Source: Planctomycetota bacterium
Lineage (GTDB): Bacteria > Planctomycetota > UBA1135 > GCA-002686595
Length of the DNA stretch: 32,313 bases
Direction: 5' to 3'
Assembly: GCA_029212845.1 (NCBI GenBank)
Contig: JARGPD010000041.1
Location: 1 to 32,313 of the forward strand
A program made the translations under genes and the position numbers. A model generated the notes under the pieces. The model worked only from the letters and a program-made list of their open reading frames with translations, had not been told where the DNA came from and ran no database searches. Numbering within the stretch: position 1 is the first letter of the stretch; each line of letters starts with the position of its first letter. This document shows, one piece after another, positions 19,633 to 31,265 of the stretch.

Positions 19633-20582
19633 GCCTGGGCCGCCTCCTCTTCCATGCGACCGCTGGCCAGCCGGCCGAACAGGTGCTCGAGGCTGGCCTC
19701 GCGCCAGGCCAGGCGGGTCAGCACCCAGCCGCGCTCGGCGGCCAGGCGGCCGACGCGACCCGAGGGATCGGCCGGGCAGCGCAGGAAGGCTTCGTGGTGC
19801 GGCCCCTCCTGGGAGCTGGTCAGCTCGGCCTCGGGCACCGCCTTGGCGAGGTCCGCACGGAAGCGCTCGTGGGTCAGGCGCTCGGCCTTGACCCGCACGG
19901 CTAGCTGGGAGCCGCCTTCGGCCGAGAGCAGCTCGGCCTTGGTGCCGTCGGCGACCTTCGTGCCGCGGTGCAGCAGGATCAGCCGATCGCAGACGGCCTC
20001 GATCTCGGGCAGGATGTGGCTCGAGATGATCACGGTGTGCTCCTGGGCGAGCTCACGGCAGAGGTCGCGCACGCCGACCCGCTGCAGGGGGTCGAGACCG
20101 CTGGTCGGCTCGTCGAGGATCAGGAGATCGGGCGCGGGCAAGAGGGCCACCGCGATGCCCACCCGCTGGCGCATGCCCTTGGACAGGTTGCCGACCAGGC
20201 TGCGGGCGCGGTCGGTCAGGCCGACGCGCTCGAGCACATGAGCGGTGCGCTCCTTGATGCGTGCCCGCGAGAGCCCGAACAGGCGGCCCTGGAAGCGCAG
20301 CATCTCGGACACGCGATGCTCCTTGTAGAGCGGCACGCCCTCGGCGAGGTACCCGACCTGGCGGCGCACGGCCAAGGAGTCGGTCAAGACGTCGTGCCCG
20401 CCGATGGAGATCGAGCCGCTGCTGACCGGCAGGTAGCCCGTCAGCATGCGCATGGTGGTCGACTTGCCGGCTCCATTGAGCCCGAGCAGTCCCACGACCT
20501 CACCCCGGGCCACCTCGAAGGAGAGGTCCCGCACGGCCTCGAGGGAGCCGAAGCGGCGGCTGATGCGTTCGACTTGGATCAT
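19629..20582 (-). CDS. GldA-like ABC transporter ATP-binding protein
   Basis: Cytosolic ATPase of the cassette, 317 residues. Walker A is GLNGAGKST, the signature LSKGMRQRVGIA, Walker B LLILDEPTSGLD and the switch histidine lies in ISSHILPE. After about residue 220 comes a C-terminal regulatory extension typical of GldA/NatA/NosF-type proteins, ending with the usual EASLEHLFGRL. ATG 20582 gives MIQVERISRRFGS, the family start; an upstream in-frame ATG at 20636 adds 18 residues with no family match. It is the first gene of a four-gene run (ATPase, permease, GldG-like, DUF4340) with overlaps or 2-base gaps. Confidence 0.9.
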   Translation of the reverse strand: MIQVERISRRFGSLEAVRDLSFEVARGEVVGLLGLNGAGKSTTMRMLTGYLPVSSGSISIGGHDVLTDSLAVRRQVGYLAEGVPLYKEHRVSEMLRFQGRLFGLSRARIKERTAHVLERVGLTDRARSLVGNLSKGMRQRVGIAVALLPAPDLLILDEPTSGLDPLQRVGVRDLCRELAQEHTVIISSHILPEIEAVCDRLILLHRGTKVADGTKAELLSAEGGSQLAVRVKAERLTHERFRADLAKAVPEAELTSSQEGPHHEAFLRCPADPSGRVGRLAAERGWVLTRLAWREASLEHLFGRLASGRMEEEAAQA

Positions 20583-20664
20583 GGCGCGCGAACGATACCA
20601 ATTCCGTGCGGGGAGAGCCCAGGTGGAGCTGGCCAAGTGAAGCGGCTCGCCGCACGTACGTGCA

Positions 20665-20704
20665 GCGGGCCGAGGAGCCTGCCCTAGCAGTCGCCTCGGC
20701 CCGC
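20665..20704 (-). terminator. Hairpin downstream of the secreted Gly-rich protein gene
   Basis: A perfect 11-bp inverted repeat (20665-20675 and 20694-20704) with an 18-base loop lies 20 bases past the stop at 20724 on the minus strand. No T-run follows; just beyond it is the perfect palindrome GCACGTACGTGC (20652-20663). It could be a terminator or an mRNA 3' end structure, or part of the control region of the ABC cassette. Confidence 0.45.
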
Positions 20705-20723
20705 GTAACGGAAGCGGTGAGGG

Positions 20724-21842
20724 CTACTCCTCTTCGGCGACCTCGGTCACGTCGACCTTGAGGGTCAGGCTGCCCTCGGTGGTCGAGCTGGTCTGCATGC
20801 TCCCGCGCTCGCTCTCACGGCTGGTCTCGCTCTCGATGACGACCTCGCAGGTCACGTCGAGGTGCACCACCCGGCCCTCCTCGGCCGAGAAGTACAGCTT
20901 GCCCTCGAGCTCCATGGTGGCCGTGCCGGCCAGCAGGCTCAGCTCGGGCTGGACGAAGGCCAAGGGCGCGTCCCCGCCGCCGGGACGTCCACCACCTTGG
21001 GGCCGCTCGCGGTCCGGGATGTCGGTCTCGCCGCTGCCGGTGAGCTCGATCACGTAGCAGGCTTGACCGTCGTAGTCCTCCTGCTCGCTGGCGAGGGTCG
21101 CCTCGAGCTCCCACTCCCCGTCGCGGAAGAGGTCACCGATCGGAGCGCCGCCACCGCCACCGCCGCGCGCGCCACCGCGACCGCCGCCGCGTCCGCCCTC
21201 GGTCGCACCGGGGGTCACCCGGGGGAAGAGGTTCTGCTCGACATCCATGCCGAGAGCGCGCAGCAGAGCGCCGGCCTCGGGCTCCCAGGTGGCGCCGGGC
21301 TCGACCGCCTCGGTGGGCAGCAGGGCGGCGAGGCCGAGGTCCATGGAGAAGCCCTCCAGGAGCGCGTCGTCGTCGGGGGACGAGCCCTCGACGACCTCGG
21401 CGACGACGTCCCCGTCCTCGCGTGTCAGCTCCAGGGTCACGCCCTCGAGCGGACCGTTGCTGGAGTCGACGACTTCCTCATCGCGCCGGATGCGGAAGTT
21501 CTCGGACTCGAGTCGCTCGAAGGCGCGTCGGACGACGCTCGGGGCACCGTCCTCGACCTCGGCGACGTGCTCGGTGAGGGTCACCCAGCGGCTCAGGGCC
21601 GAGGGGCCGCCCATCATGCGGTCGCCCATGTCGACGGGCTCGCCGTCGCGGATCATCTCGAAGTTGGTCACCTCGGACTCGTAGACGAACTCGGACGCGA
21701 GCTGCACGCGGCTGCCGGCTTCGTAGCGCGGCTGAAGCAGGACCTCGTCCTCGGGCTGGATGGCGGAGGCAAGGCCGAGGCCGAGCGCGAGGGTCAGGCC
21801 GATGGGCAGCATCGGGCTGATGGATAGGGTGTTGTTCTGCAT
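20724..21842 (-). CDS. Secreted Gly-rich protein of unknown function
   Basis: I do not recognise this 372-residue protein. It starts with a clear signal peptide (hydrophobic MLPIGLTLALGLGLASA, likely cut after residue 27) and has an acidic mature part. Two beta-rich segments are separated by a Gly/Arg linker at about 216-232. There are pairs of Asp/Glu-rich patches and only one cysteine in the mature part, so disulfides are unlikely. The pattern of alternating charged strands (WVTLTEHVAEVE, ATMELEGKLYFSAEEGRVVHLDVTC) resembles secreted planctomycete proteins that I cannot name. ATG 21842 has GAGAGGAG immediately upstream, the clearest Shine-Dalgarno in the window though slightly close. It lies alone between dnaK and the ABC cassette, with hairpins on both sides. 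Confidence 0.75.
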   Translation of the reverse strand: MQNNTLSISPMLPIGLTLALGLGLASAIQPEDEVLLQPRYEAGSRVQLASEFVYESEVTNFEMIRDGEPVDMGDRMMGGPSALSRWVTLTEHVAEVEDGAPSVVRRAFERLESENFRIRRDEEVVDSSNGPLEGVTLELTREDGDVVAEVVEGSSPDDDALLEGFSMDLGLAALLPTEAVEPGATWEPEAGALLRALGMDVEQNLFPRVTPGATEGGRGGGRGGARGGGGGGAPIGDLFRDGEWELEATLASEQEDYDGQACYVIELTGSGETDIPDRERPQGGGRPGGGDAPLAFVQPELSLLAGTATMELEGKLYFSAEEGRVVHLDVTCEVVIESETSRESERGSMQTSSTTEGSLTLKVDVTEVAEEE

Positions 21843-21962
21843 GGCTCCTCTCGGGAGTTGGATCGGGGGAAGGCTGGAGGAGGGTGGTCCTCGACGGGGC
21901 GCCTGAAACCCGATCATGGACCCGGGGTTCCGTGCATTGCGAGGCGCGCCTGGAAAATGCGA

Positions 21963-22001
21963 GCGACCCCCGCCCCCACCGTGTGTGGGAGCGGGGGTCG
22001 C
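21963..22001 (-). terminator. Intrinsic terminator after dnaK
   Basis: An 11-bp perfect outer stem (21963-21973 and 21991-22001) continues after one mismatch into a 5-bp inner stem CCCAC/GTGGG. On the minus strand it starts 26 bases past the dnaK stop and is followed within five bases by ATTTTCC, a modest T-run. Confidence 0.75.
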
Positions 22002-22027
22002 CGCGACGTTCCAACCGGGTGCCAGGG

Positions 22028-23941
<1,914 letters not shown>

Positions 23942-24180
23942 TCTTGCTTCTCCGGTTGGTCGTGTTCGATGCCCGACAGCGGCTGGTTCCGCGCGGGACG
24001 GGAGCCTTCTAACCAAACACCGTGCCAAGCCAAAAGAGTGGCCTGCACGCCACAGAGAGGTGACTCTGGAAGGGGTAGACTGCCAAAGCGACAGGTGCCC
24101 GGTGAGCCCCGGATGGCCTCTGCCAGAATGGCGGAGGCCCGCGCGTCTCAAGTCGCCCACCAGCTTGTAACCTCCTCTAT
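23942..24180. promoter_or_regulatory. Divergent dnaK / SGNH-hydrolase control region
   Basis: This 239-base gap should carry both promoters and has an AT-richer core at about 24000-24060. GGAGAAG (minus strand, 23953-23947) is the dnaK Shine-Dalgarno for the TTG start. A weak minus-strand promoter candidate is TTTGGC (24034-24029), 16 bases, TTAGAA (24012-24007). Two inverted repeats with 6-base spacers lie next to each other: GTGGC/GCCAC (24038-24053) and CAGAG/CTCTG (24053-24068). No CIRCE is seen. A perfect AGGAGG on the minus strand at 24176-24171 has no suitable start after it. Confidence 0.4.
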
Positions 24181-25332
24181 ATGATCGCACGCCTCCTCGC
24201 CATCGGCCTCGGCCTCGCCCTCGCGGCGGCCGCAGGTTGGCTGCTCCTGGACCGCCTGGGGCCCGATTCCGCACCACCGATCACCCTGCGTGACGGCCGA
24301 GCCGACATGGCCGAGCTGCAGCAGGAGCTCGGTGTCGGCAACGTCGCCGGCATCGGCTCGCGCCGGGGCCGCGGGGGGCACATCCTGCTCAACCACCCGA
24401 TCGCCGAGCGCCTGTTCGGGATCAAGGAGCGGGGCTTGTTCTACGACCCCCTGGCCTACTTCCGCCGTCCGGCCTTCCAGCGCCTAGCCTTCAAGTGGGC
24501 CGAGCATCCCGCCGGTGGTTGGCGGCTCCACACGAACTCCCTCGGCCTGCGGGAGGACGAGGAGCTCGCCCCCGAGCGTCCCGAGCTGCGCATCTTCGTC
24601 ACCGGCGACTCCCACACCGACGGCGTCTGCGAGAACCCGGAGTCCTACGCCAACCTGCTCGAGGCCGACCTGCGAGCCGACGGTCAGGACGCCGAGGTCA
24701 ACAACGCCGGGGTCGCCGGCTACTCCTTCTACAACTACCTAGGTGCCCTCGACCGCTTCACCGAGTTCGGAGTCGATGCCTACGTCGTCGGCGTCTACGG
24801 CGGCAACGACTTCCTCGGGGTGCTGGGCCCGCACCGCTTCTTCGCGGGCGAGCCGATCCCCCTGCCCGAGCCCAACGGACCGCGCATCGGCAAGGCCGCG
24901 AACATCAAGGCGGCCGCCCTCAGCCAGGGCTTCTTCGCCTACGACCACTTCGCCCAGCATCCCGAGGACATCGACCTGGCCGTGACCGCGGGGGTCGACA
25001 CCACCCTCGCGCTCCAGGGCAACTGCGAGGGGCTCGGCACACGCCTGATCGTGGTCTACATCCCGCCGGTCTATGACGTCGACCCCGAGCTGGTTCAGGA
25101 CGACCTGACCGCGATCCAGGAGGTGCTCGAGCTCACCGATGAGCAGCTCCGCTGCACGGACCGCCAGGCGGACGCCTACCTCGCCGCCATCGAGGAGGCC
25201 GGGGTCGAGGTGCTGGACATGCGGCCGCACTTTCGCGCCGCAAAGGAGCCGCTCTACTGGCAGCTCGACCATCACATCAACCTGGCCGGTCACCGGTTGA
25301 TCGCGGACGAGCTGCTCAAGCGCTTCCCCTAG
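24181..25332 (+). CDS. Membrane-anchored or secreted SGNH/GDSL-type hydrolase
   Basis: A 383-residue protein starting with a signal-anchor helix ([21 protein letters not shown]) and carrying the four SGNH blocks: [10 protein letters not shown] with the nucleophile Ser144, [12 protein letters not shown] with Gly180, GGNDF with Asn209, and DHHINLAGH with Asp363/His365. Such enzymes remove or transfer acyl groups on sugars, lipids or cell-wall polymers, here on the outer side of the membrane. Residues about 90-130 ([11 protein letters not shown] to [10 protein letters not shown]) resemble the lead-in of planctomycete SGNH proteins related to AlgX-type acetyl-handling domains. ATG 24181 has no Shine-Dalgarno; the bases before it read CCTCCTCTAT. 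It stands alone, divergent from dnaK and convergent with the lectin gene after 19 bases. The substrate is not predictable. Confidence 0.8.
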   Translation: MIARLLAIGLGLALAAAAGWLLLDRLGPDSAPPITLRDGRADMAELQQELGVGNVAGIGSRRGRGGHILLNHPIAERLFGIKERGLFYDPLAYFRRPAFQRLAFKWAEHPAGGWRLHTNSLGLREDEELAPERPELRIFVTGDSHTDGVCENPESYANLLEADLRADGQDAEVNNAGVAGYSFYNYLGALDRFTEFGVDAYVVGVYGGNDFLGVLGPHRFFAGEPIPLPEPNGPRIGKAANIKAAALSQGFFAYDHFAQHPEDIDLAVTAGVDTTLALQGNCEGLGTRLIVVYIPPVYDVDPELVQDDLTAIQEVLELTDEQLRCTDRQADAYLAAIEEAGVEVLDMRPHFRAAKEPLYWQLDHHINLAGHRLIADELLKRFP

Positions 25333-25351
25333 TCGCGGGGCTCGAGGCTCG

Positions 25352-27742
25352 CTAGAGCTCCGCCAGCCACTGGACCTCGGCGATCGCCGCCCGTCCTGGC
25401 TGCGAGCTGCCCGTGGTTCGCTCGAGCACCTCGATGCTGAGCCCGCGCAGGGCCAGGGCCTTGTCGAGCTCGACCACCAGCTTCTCCTCGTCGCGCGGCG
25501 GCACGTCGACCTCGAGGACCTGCAGCTTGCGGCCGCGCAGCTCGATGCGCAGCTTGGTCGGCCGGTCGTAGCGGCCGCGATCACCTTCGCTCGCGTTGCC
25601 GAAGGCCACCATCAGCACGCGACCCTTGACCGGGCTCGCGAGCTCGAGCTCGAGCTTGGGGGCCGTGTCCTCGGGCAGGCAGACCCACGCGGTCCCGAGC
25701 TGGTCGTCGACCGCCCGCGTCGCCTCCCGTCCACCGGCGTCCTCGCTGGTGGCCTTGGACGAGGCCACCGTTCCCCGCAGCAGGTTCTGCTGCCCGTGGC
25801 GCGGGTAAGCCAGCAGTCGCGGGTCCGGCACGGCGAGCACCTGGACCTCGATCACCTCGCTCGTCAGCCACTCGGTCGCGGTCCCGTCCTGCCCCACATC
25901 GGGAGAGTCCACGAGCACGCGCACCTGGCAGGCGTGATTCCCCGCCGTGCGGAACTCGTGCTGCACGGCGAAGCGCTCCCCCGACCAGACGCGCCCCGTG
26001 GTTCCGGGCAAGGTGGCGACGACGGCGCCATCGACCAGGTACTCCACGCGCTGGACATGCAGGCCGAGGCTGCTCTCGGGGCCGGACTCGAGGCCCGTGG
26101 CCAGCTCCTTGCGGACCAGCTCGGAGAAGCCGCTGAGGAAGAAGGTCGCCTTGGCGCCCCCCAGGATGCGCCAGGAGATGTCGAGGTCGGGCGACTCCGA
26201 GGTCCAGGTGCCTTCCGGCGAGGCGCCCGAGTCGCCGGTCGAGGCGCTGGCCGTGGCGCGGCCGAGGAAGAGCAGGGCGAAGCAGGTGTCCGCCACGTTG
26301 TCGGAGGACCAAGAGCCGTTGCCAGCCTGGTCCCCGACGATCTGCTTGGCGCCCTCCCAGTACCAGTCGTGGTGGCCGAAGCTGTCGACCTGATGTAGGG
26401 CGCCGACCCGCTCCAGGCCATAGAGGTAGTACAGGAGCCAGTTCTGGCCGCCGCCCGGGTTGCTGCGCACCGTGAAGTTGCTGGTCAGCCAGCCGAGCGC
26501 CTGGCGAGTGGCGGGACGCAGCTTCCGTGTGAGGCTCCCGGCGCCCTCCCCGAGCCCCTCCAGGCAGAGCCCGAGGATGCCCAGGCCAGCCGTCGTCATC
26601 GAGGCCGAAGGCGGCTGGTCGTTGGTCCGGTAGGAGAAGCCGGCGACCAGCAGCTCGCCCGTGGTCGAGCCGCTACCCGCCATCGGATCGCGCACCTTGC
26701 GCGGCTCCTCCTGGTAGCGCAGCACCGCCTCGGCCAGCTTCTTCCAGACCCGGTCCGGCACGTCGAGTCCGGCGCGCTGGGCGGCCCGCAGACCGAGCGC
26801 CGCGTACTGGGAGTTCGAGAGGTCTGCGATGTCCACGTGGTGTGGGTAGGCCCACAGGGCCTCCTTGCGGCCGTCGTTGCTCTTGGCGCCTTGGGAGTCC
26901 AGGAGCTTGTCCGTGGCCTTCTGGAGGAAGGCGCGCACCTCTGGGGAGTGCGGCTGGGCCAGGGCCGCGAGCCCCATGAGCACGGTGCCGAGCTCGTAGG
27001 TCTCGCGCGGGTCGCTGGCGAGCACATAGGCGAGCGCGCGCTGCACGGCCGGATGGTCCTCGGGGACCTTGCTCTTGAGCAGGGTGTACAGCACGAGCCC
27101 GGTCGCCCCGGCCGGGTAATTGGTCGCCTCCTGGGTGTAAGAGCCATCCCAGAGCTGGGTGCGGACCAGGAAGTCGACGCCGTCGTCGATGGCCTTGTCG
27201 ATGTTGGGCTGGAAGCGACTGCGCTCTTGAACGGTCGGGCCCGAGGGCGGTGGCGGCTGGGCGGTGAACGGGATCAGCTCGAGCGAGGGCTTGGGCTCGG
27301 GGGCCCGCAGTCGCTCCCAGAGCAGCTTGTGGCGTGCGTCGAAGAGCTGCAGGGTGAAGCCCTCGAGGCGCTCGCTGCAGCAGTCGGTGCGGTTCCAGAC
27401 GACGACTCGATCGATGGGATAGGCCTTGCCGAGGTCGACCTCCCACCAGGCTTCCAAGTTGTCGATGGTGTGGGTCACCGAGCCCTCCAAGAAGACGCCG
27501 TTGACGTCGCCATCGACCGCCCGCTCGGGGCCGGCAGCGTTGCTCGTCGAGGACTGCTCGGCCCGCTTGCCGACGGCGATCGAGACGCCACCGGAGACGA
27601 CATCGACCTCGGCGAGGCTGAGCGGCAGGCCCCGGGTGGGCAGGCTCACGCGGACGAAGCGGGCGGGCTCGGGCTCGCTGCTCTGGGGAGCCAGGAAGCT
27701 GCCGAAGAGCGCGAGCACGGTGCAGACGAAGGGGGCGACCAT
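25352..27742 (-). CDS. Secreted F-type lectin / squalene-cyclase-like toroid protein
   Basis: A 796-residue exported protein. Residues 1-20 look like a signal peptide. Residues about 28-165 form an F5/8-C fold with the F-type lectin motif H-x26-R-x-D-x4-R exactly satisfied by His91, Arg118, Asp120 and Arg125, plus the adjacent Cys pair 121-122 known in fucose-binding lectins. Residues about 178-500 are repeated helix pairs of the prenyltransferase/squalene-cyclase toroid type (FLVRTQLWDGSYT, DLSNSQYAALGLRAAQ, WLLYYLYGLERVG); the class II cyclase DXDD motif is absent, so it is probably a scaffold or a non-cyclase enzyme. The last 150 residues have a second discoidin-like domain (ATRAVDDQLGTAWVCL) resembling NADase-type glycan-binding modules. 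ATG 27742 gives the signal peptide. It follows the sigma-54 activator gene by 40 bases. Confidence 0.82.
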   Translation of the reverse strand: MVAPFVCTVLALFGSFLAPQSSEPEPARFVRVSLPTRGLPLSLAEVDVVSGGVSIAVGKRAEQSSTSNAAGPERAVDGDVNGVFLEGSVTHTIDNLEAWWEVDLGKAYPIDRVVVWNRTDCCSERLEGFTLQLFDARHKLLWERLRAPEPKPSLELIPFTAQPPPPSGPTVQERSRFQPNIDKAIDDGVDFLVRTQLWDGSYTQEATNYPAGATGLVLYTLLKSKVPEDHPAVQRALAYVLASDPRETYELGTVLMGLAALAQPHSPEVRAFLQKATDKLLDSQGAKSNDGRKEALWAYPHHVDIADLSNSQYAALGLRAAQRAGLDVPDRVWKKLAEAVLRYQEEPRKVRDPMAGSGSTTGELLVAGFSYRTNDQPPSASMTTAGLGILGLCLEGLGEGAGSLTRKLRPATRQALGWLTSNFTVRSNPGGGQNWLLYYLYGLERVGALHQVDSFGHHDWYWEGAKQIVGDQAGNGSWSSDNVADTCFALLFLGRATASASTGDSGASPEGTWTSESPDLDISWRILGGAKATFFLSGFSELVRKELATGLESGPESSLGLHVQRVEYLVDGAVVATLPGTTGRVWSGERFAVQHEFRTAGNHACQVRVLVDSPDVGQDGTATEWLTSEVIEVQVLAVPDPRLLAYPRHGQQNLLRGTVASSKATSEDAGGREATRAVDDQLGTAWVCLPEDTAPKLELELASPVKGRVLMVAFGNASEGDRGRYDRPTKLRIELRGRKLQVLEVDVPPRDEEKLVVELDKALALRGLSIEVLERTTGSSQPGRAAIAEVQWLAEL

Positions 27743-27782
27743 GGGGCCATGCTAACCCGGGCTGCGCCCTCCGAGCGGGCGG

Positions 27783-29165
<1,383 letters not shown>

Positions 29166-29975
29166 TCAGTTCACCTCATCGCCAGGGTCGGCTGGTCCGG
29201 GAGTCGGGTCCAGCGCCACCTTGGGCGGCTGCTGGACCAGCTCGACCGCCAAGGGCAGGTAGATCGAGAACGAGGTGCCGCGGCCGACCTCGCTCATGAT
29301 GGTCATGCGGCCATCGTGTTCCTTAATGATGCGGCGGGCCGTGGCGAGCCCGAGGCCCGTGCCGCCCTTCTTGTTCGACCAGAAGACCTCGAAGCAGCGG
29401 TCGAGCTGCTCGGGGCTCATGCCGACGCCCGTGTCGGTGATCGAGAGCTGCACGTCGTTGCCGATGCGCTGGGTCCGCACCAGGAGTTCGCCCCCATCGG
29501 GCATCGCCTGGCGCGCGTTGACCAGGAGGTTGAGGATGGCCTGCTTGAGCTGCGCCTCGTCGACCAGGACCAGGGGGATCCCGGTGTGCAGGTCCGCGTG
29601 CTGACGGATGTCGGCCAGCTCGTTCTCCGGCTCGACGAACTCGAGCACCTCGCGGACGATGCGCGACAGGTCCTCGGGCTTGCGGTTGACCGTCCCGCCC
29701 CTGGCGAAGCTCAGGAATTCCTCCAGGATGCCCTCGAGGCGATCGACCTCGGATTGCAAGGTGCGGATGCGCTTGAGGCTACGGCGCGCGGCCGGCGAGT
29801 CCTCGGACCGATCCCACTCCTCCTGCAGCAAGGCGAGGTTGATCGCCATGGTCGAGAGGGGGTTCTTGATCTCATGGGCGAGGCCTCCGGCTAGGCGCGC
29901 GAGGGCCTGGGCTTGGTCCTCGCCCTGCACTTCCCGGGCGGTCCCCGAGATCGGCTGGTCGGTCGGCATGTCCAT
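29166..29975 (-). CDS. Cytosolic NtrB-like sensor histidine kinase
   Basis: A 269-residue kinase with no membrane helix and almost no input domain: 20-odd residues precede the H-box GGLAHEIKNPLSTM (His34). The ATPase part has the N-box ILNLLVNARQAM, G1 DTGVGMS, the F-box FEVFWSNKKGGTGLGLA, and G2 in that same stretch. It should phosphorylate the adjacent activator on Asp63. The sensing route is unclear since no PAS, GAF or HAMP is visible, so a partner protein may provide it. ATG 29975 gives MDMPTDQ; the frame stays open to 30434, but that is the reverse of the next gene. The stop codon abuts the regulator GTG. Divergent from the TsaC-fusion gene across 102 bases. Confidence 0.92.
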   Translation of the reverse strand: MDMPTDQPISGTAREVQGEDQAQALARLAGGLAHEIKNPLSTMAINLALLQEEWDRSEDSPAARRSLKRIRTLQSEVDRLEGILEEFLSFARGGTVNRKPEDLSRIVREVLEFVEPENELADIRQHADLHTGIPLVLVDEAQLKQAILNLLVNARQAMPDGGELLVRTQRIGNDVQLSITDTGVGMSPEQLDRCFEVFWSNKKGGTGLGLATARRIIKEHDGRMTIMSEVGRGTSFSIYLPLAVELVQQPPKVALDPTPGPADPGDEVN

Positions 29976-30077
29976 GGGCAACGTTCGGCGGCGGAGCGGC
30001 CGCCCGCGGATTTCGGCCAGGGGTCTCTGGGGACCGCCGACCTTGGGCGATAGGCTACCACGTCTACGCCCCGATCC

Positions 30078-31262
30078 ATGACGACCCAACCGACTCCCAT
30101 CGAGGCGACCGGCCGCGGACCAAGTCCGGACGAGCTCGCTATCCTGACCCGCTCGCTCGATGCCGGCGAGGTCCTGCTGCTGCCGACCGAGACGGTCTAC
30201 GGACTGGCCGCCCGGGCCGATCGTCCCCAGGCCCTGGACCGGCTGCGCGAGCTCAAGGGCCGTCCCGCAGACGTGCCCCTCACCTGGCACCTCGGCACGC
30301 GCTCCGCGCAGGACACCCTGGCTGGCCTGGCCTGCAACGGCCTGGCCCTCCCCACCCTGGTGCAGCGCCTCGCCCATGACTTCTGGCCGGGGCCGTTGAC
30401 CCTGGTCGTCGCCGTCGACCTGCCCTCCGATCATCCAGCCAGAGGGCTGGTTCGCGCAGGGCTACTCGGTCTGCGTGCCCCGGCGCACGTCTTCACCGGT
30501 GCGCTGCTCGACGCGGTCGCCGAGCCGGTGGTGATGTCCAGCGCCAACCGGCACGGTCAGCGGCCGGCGACCGACTGCGACGCTGCCCTCGGGGCCCTCG
30601 AAGGTGGTCAGCTCGGCGCGGCGATCGACTCGGGCCCGACCGCGAGCAGCAAGGCCCGGCTCTCCTCGACCGTGCTCACGCTCGCGCCCGGTCGCTTCGA
30701 GGTGCAGCGCGAGGGACTCCTGAGCCAGGACGACCTGCGCCGCTCGGCCGGCCTGCGCATCGGCTTCGCCTGCACGGGCAACACCTGCCGCAGCCCGATG
30801 GCCGAGGTGCTCGCCTTGCACGCGATCGCCGCGCGCCTCGCGGGGGGTCAGGCCCCCGACTCCCACAGACACCAGCGTGACCTGGTCGGGCGCTTCGGCT
30901 TCGAGGTCTCCTCGATGGGCCTCGCCGCCTACCCCGGATCGCCAGCGTCCGACAACTCGGTCCAGTGCATGGCCGCGCGAGGCTTGGTCCTCTCTGGCCA
31001 TAGCTCCCAGCCGGTCGAGCTCGAGCAGCTCGCTGAGTTCGACGCTGTCTACACGATGACTCGTCCTCACCAGGCTGCCTTGGTCGACGGCCTGCGGTCG
31101 GCCGAAGGCGGACGCTTCGCCAAGCTGGCCGAGCGGGTGCACCTGCTCGACCCCGAGGGGGGCGACATCAGCGATCCATTCGGTGGCGATGTCCGCGTGT
31201 ACGAGGCCGCCGCCCGCGACATCTCGGTCGCCATCGAGGCGCGCGTCGCGGACTGGGTCTAG
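30078..31262 (+). CDS. Fusion of TsaC/Sua5 (YwlC) threonylcarbamoyl-AMP synthase with YwlE-like phosphatase
   Basis: A 394-residue two-domain protein. Residues about 15-215 are a YrdC/Sua5-type domain: LLLPTETVYGLAARA (35-47), LRELKGRPADVPL (Lys60, Arg62), FWPGPLTLV and VVMSSANRHGQ. Such enzymes make threonylcarbamoyl-AMP from threonine, bicarbonate and ATP for the t6A37 tRNA modification. Residues about 225-394 are a low-molecular-weight phosphatase domain with the P-loop CTGNTCRSPMAE (Cys232, Arg238) and the general-acid motif ISDPFGG (Asp366). The fifth loop residue is Thr236, as in the YwlE protein-arginine phosphatases, rather than Ile of tyrosine phosphatases. Full domain lengths argue for a real fusion. 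ATG 30078 is the first good start. It ends 3 bases from the opposing gene's stop. Confidence 0.88.
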   Translation: MTTQPTPIEATGRGPSPDELAILTRSLDAGEVLLLPTETVYGLAARADRPQALDRLRELKGRPADVPLTWHLGTRSAQDTLAGLACNGLALPTLVQRLAHDFWPGPLTLVVAVDLPSDHPARGLVRAGLLGLRAPAHVFTGALLDAVAEPVVMSSANRHGQRPATDCDAALGALEGGQLGAAIDSGPTASSKARLSSTVLTLAPGRFEVQREGLLSQDDLRRSAGLRIGFACTGNTCRSPMAEVLALHAIAARLAGGQAPDSHRHQRDLVGRFGFEVSSMGLAAYPGSPASDNSVQCMAARGLVLSGHSSQPVELEQLAEFDAVYTMTRPHQAALVDGLRSAEGGRFAKLAERVHLLDPEGGDISDPFGGDVRVYEAAARDISVAIEARVADWV

Positions 31263-31265
31263 GCC

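Noticed and set aside
24171-24176. A perfect AGGAGG on the minus strand
   Set aside because: It precedes only a GTG that would give dnaK a 70-plus-residue Arg/Gly-rich extension; the TTG at 23941 with GGAGAAG fits the family.
23942-24180. A CIRCE heat-shock operator upstream of dnaK
   Set aside because: No TTAGCACTC-N9-GAGTGCTAA or near match is present.
25352-27742. A functional squalene-hopene or other triterpene cyclase
   Set aside because: The toroid lacks the DXDD acid motif and QW-repeat pattern, the protein has a signal peptide and it carries lectin-like domains.
27765-27781. Terminator between the response regulator and lectin genes
   Set aside because: Only a 5-bp stem with no T-run, and it almost abuts the stop codon of the regulator; readthrough seems more likely.
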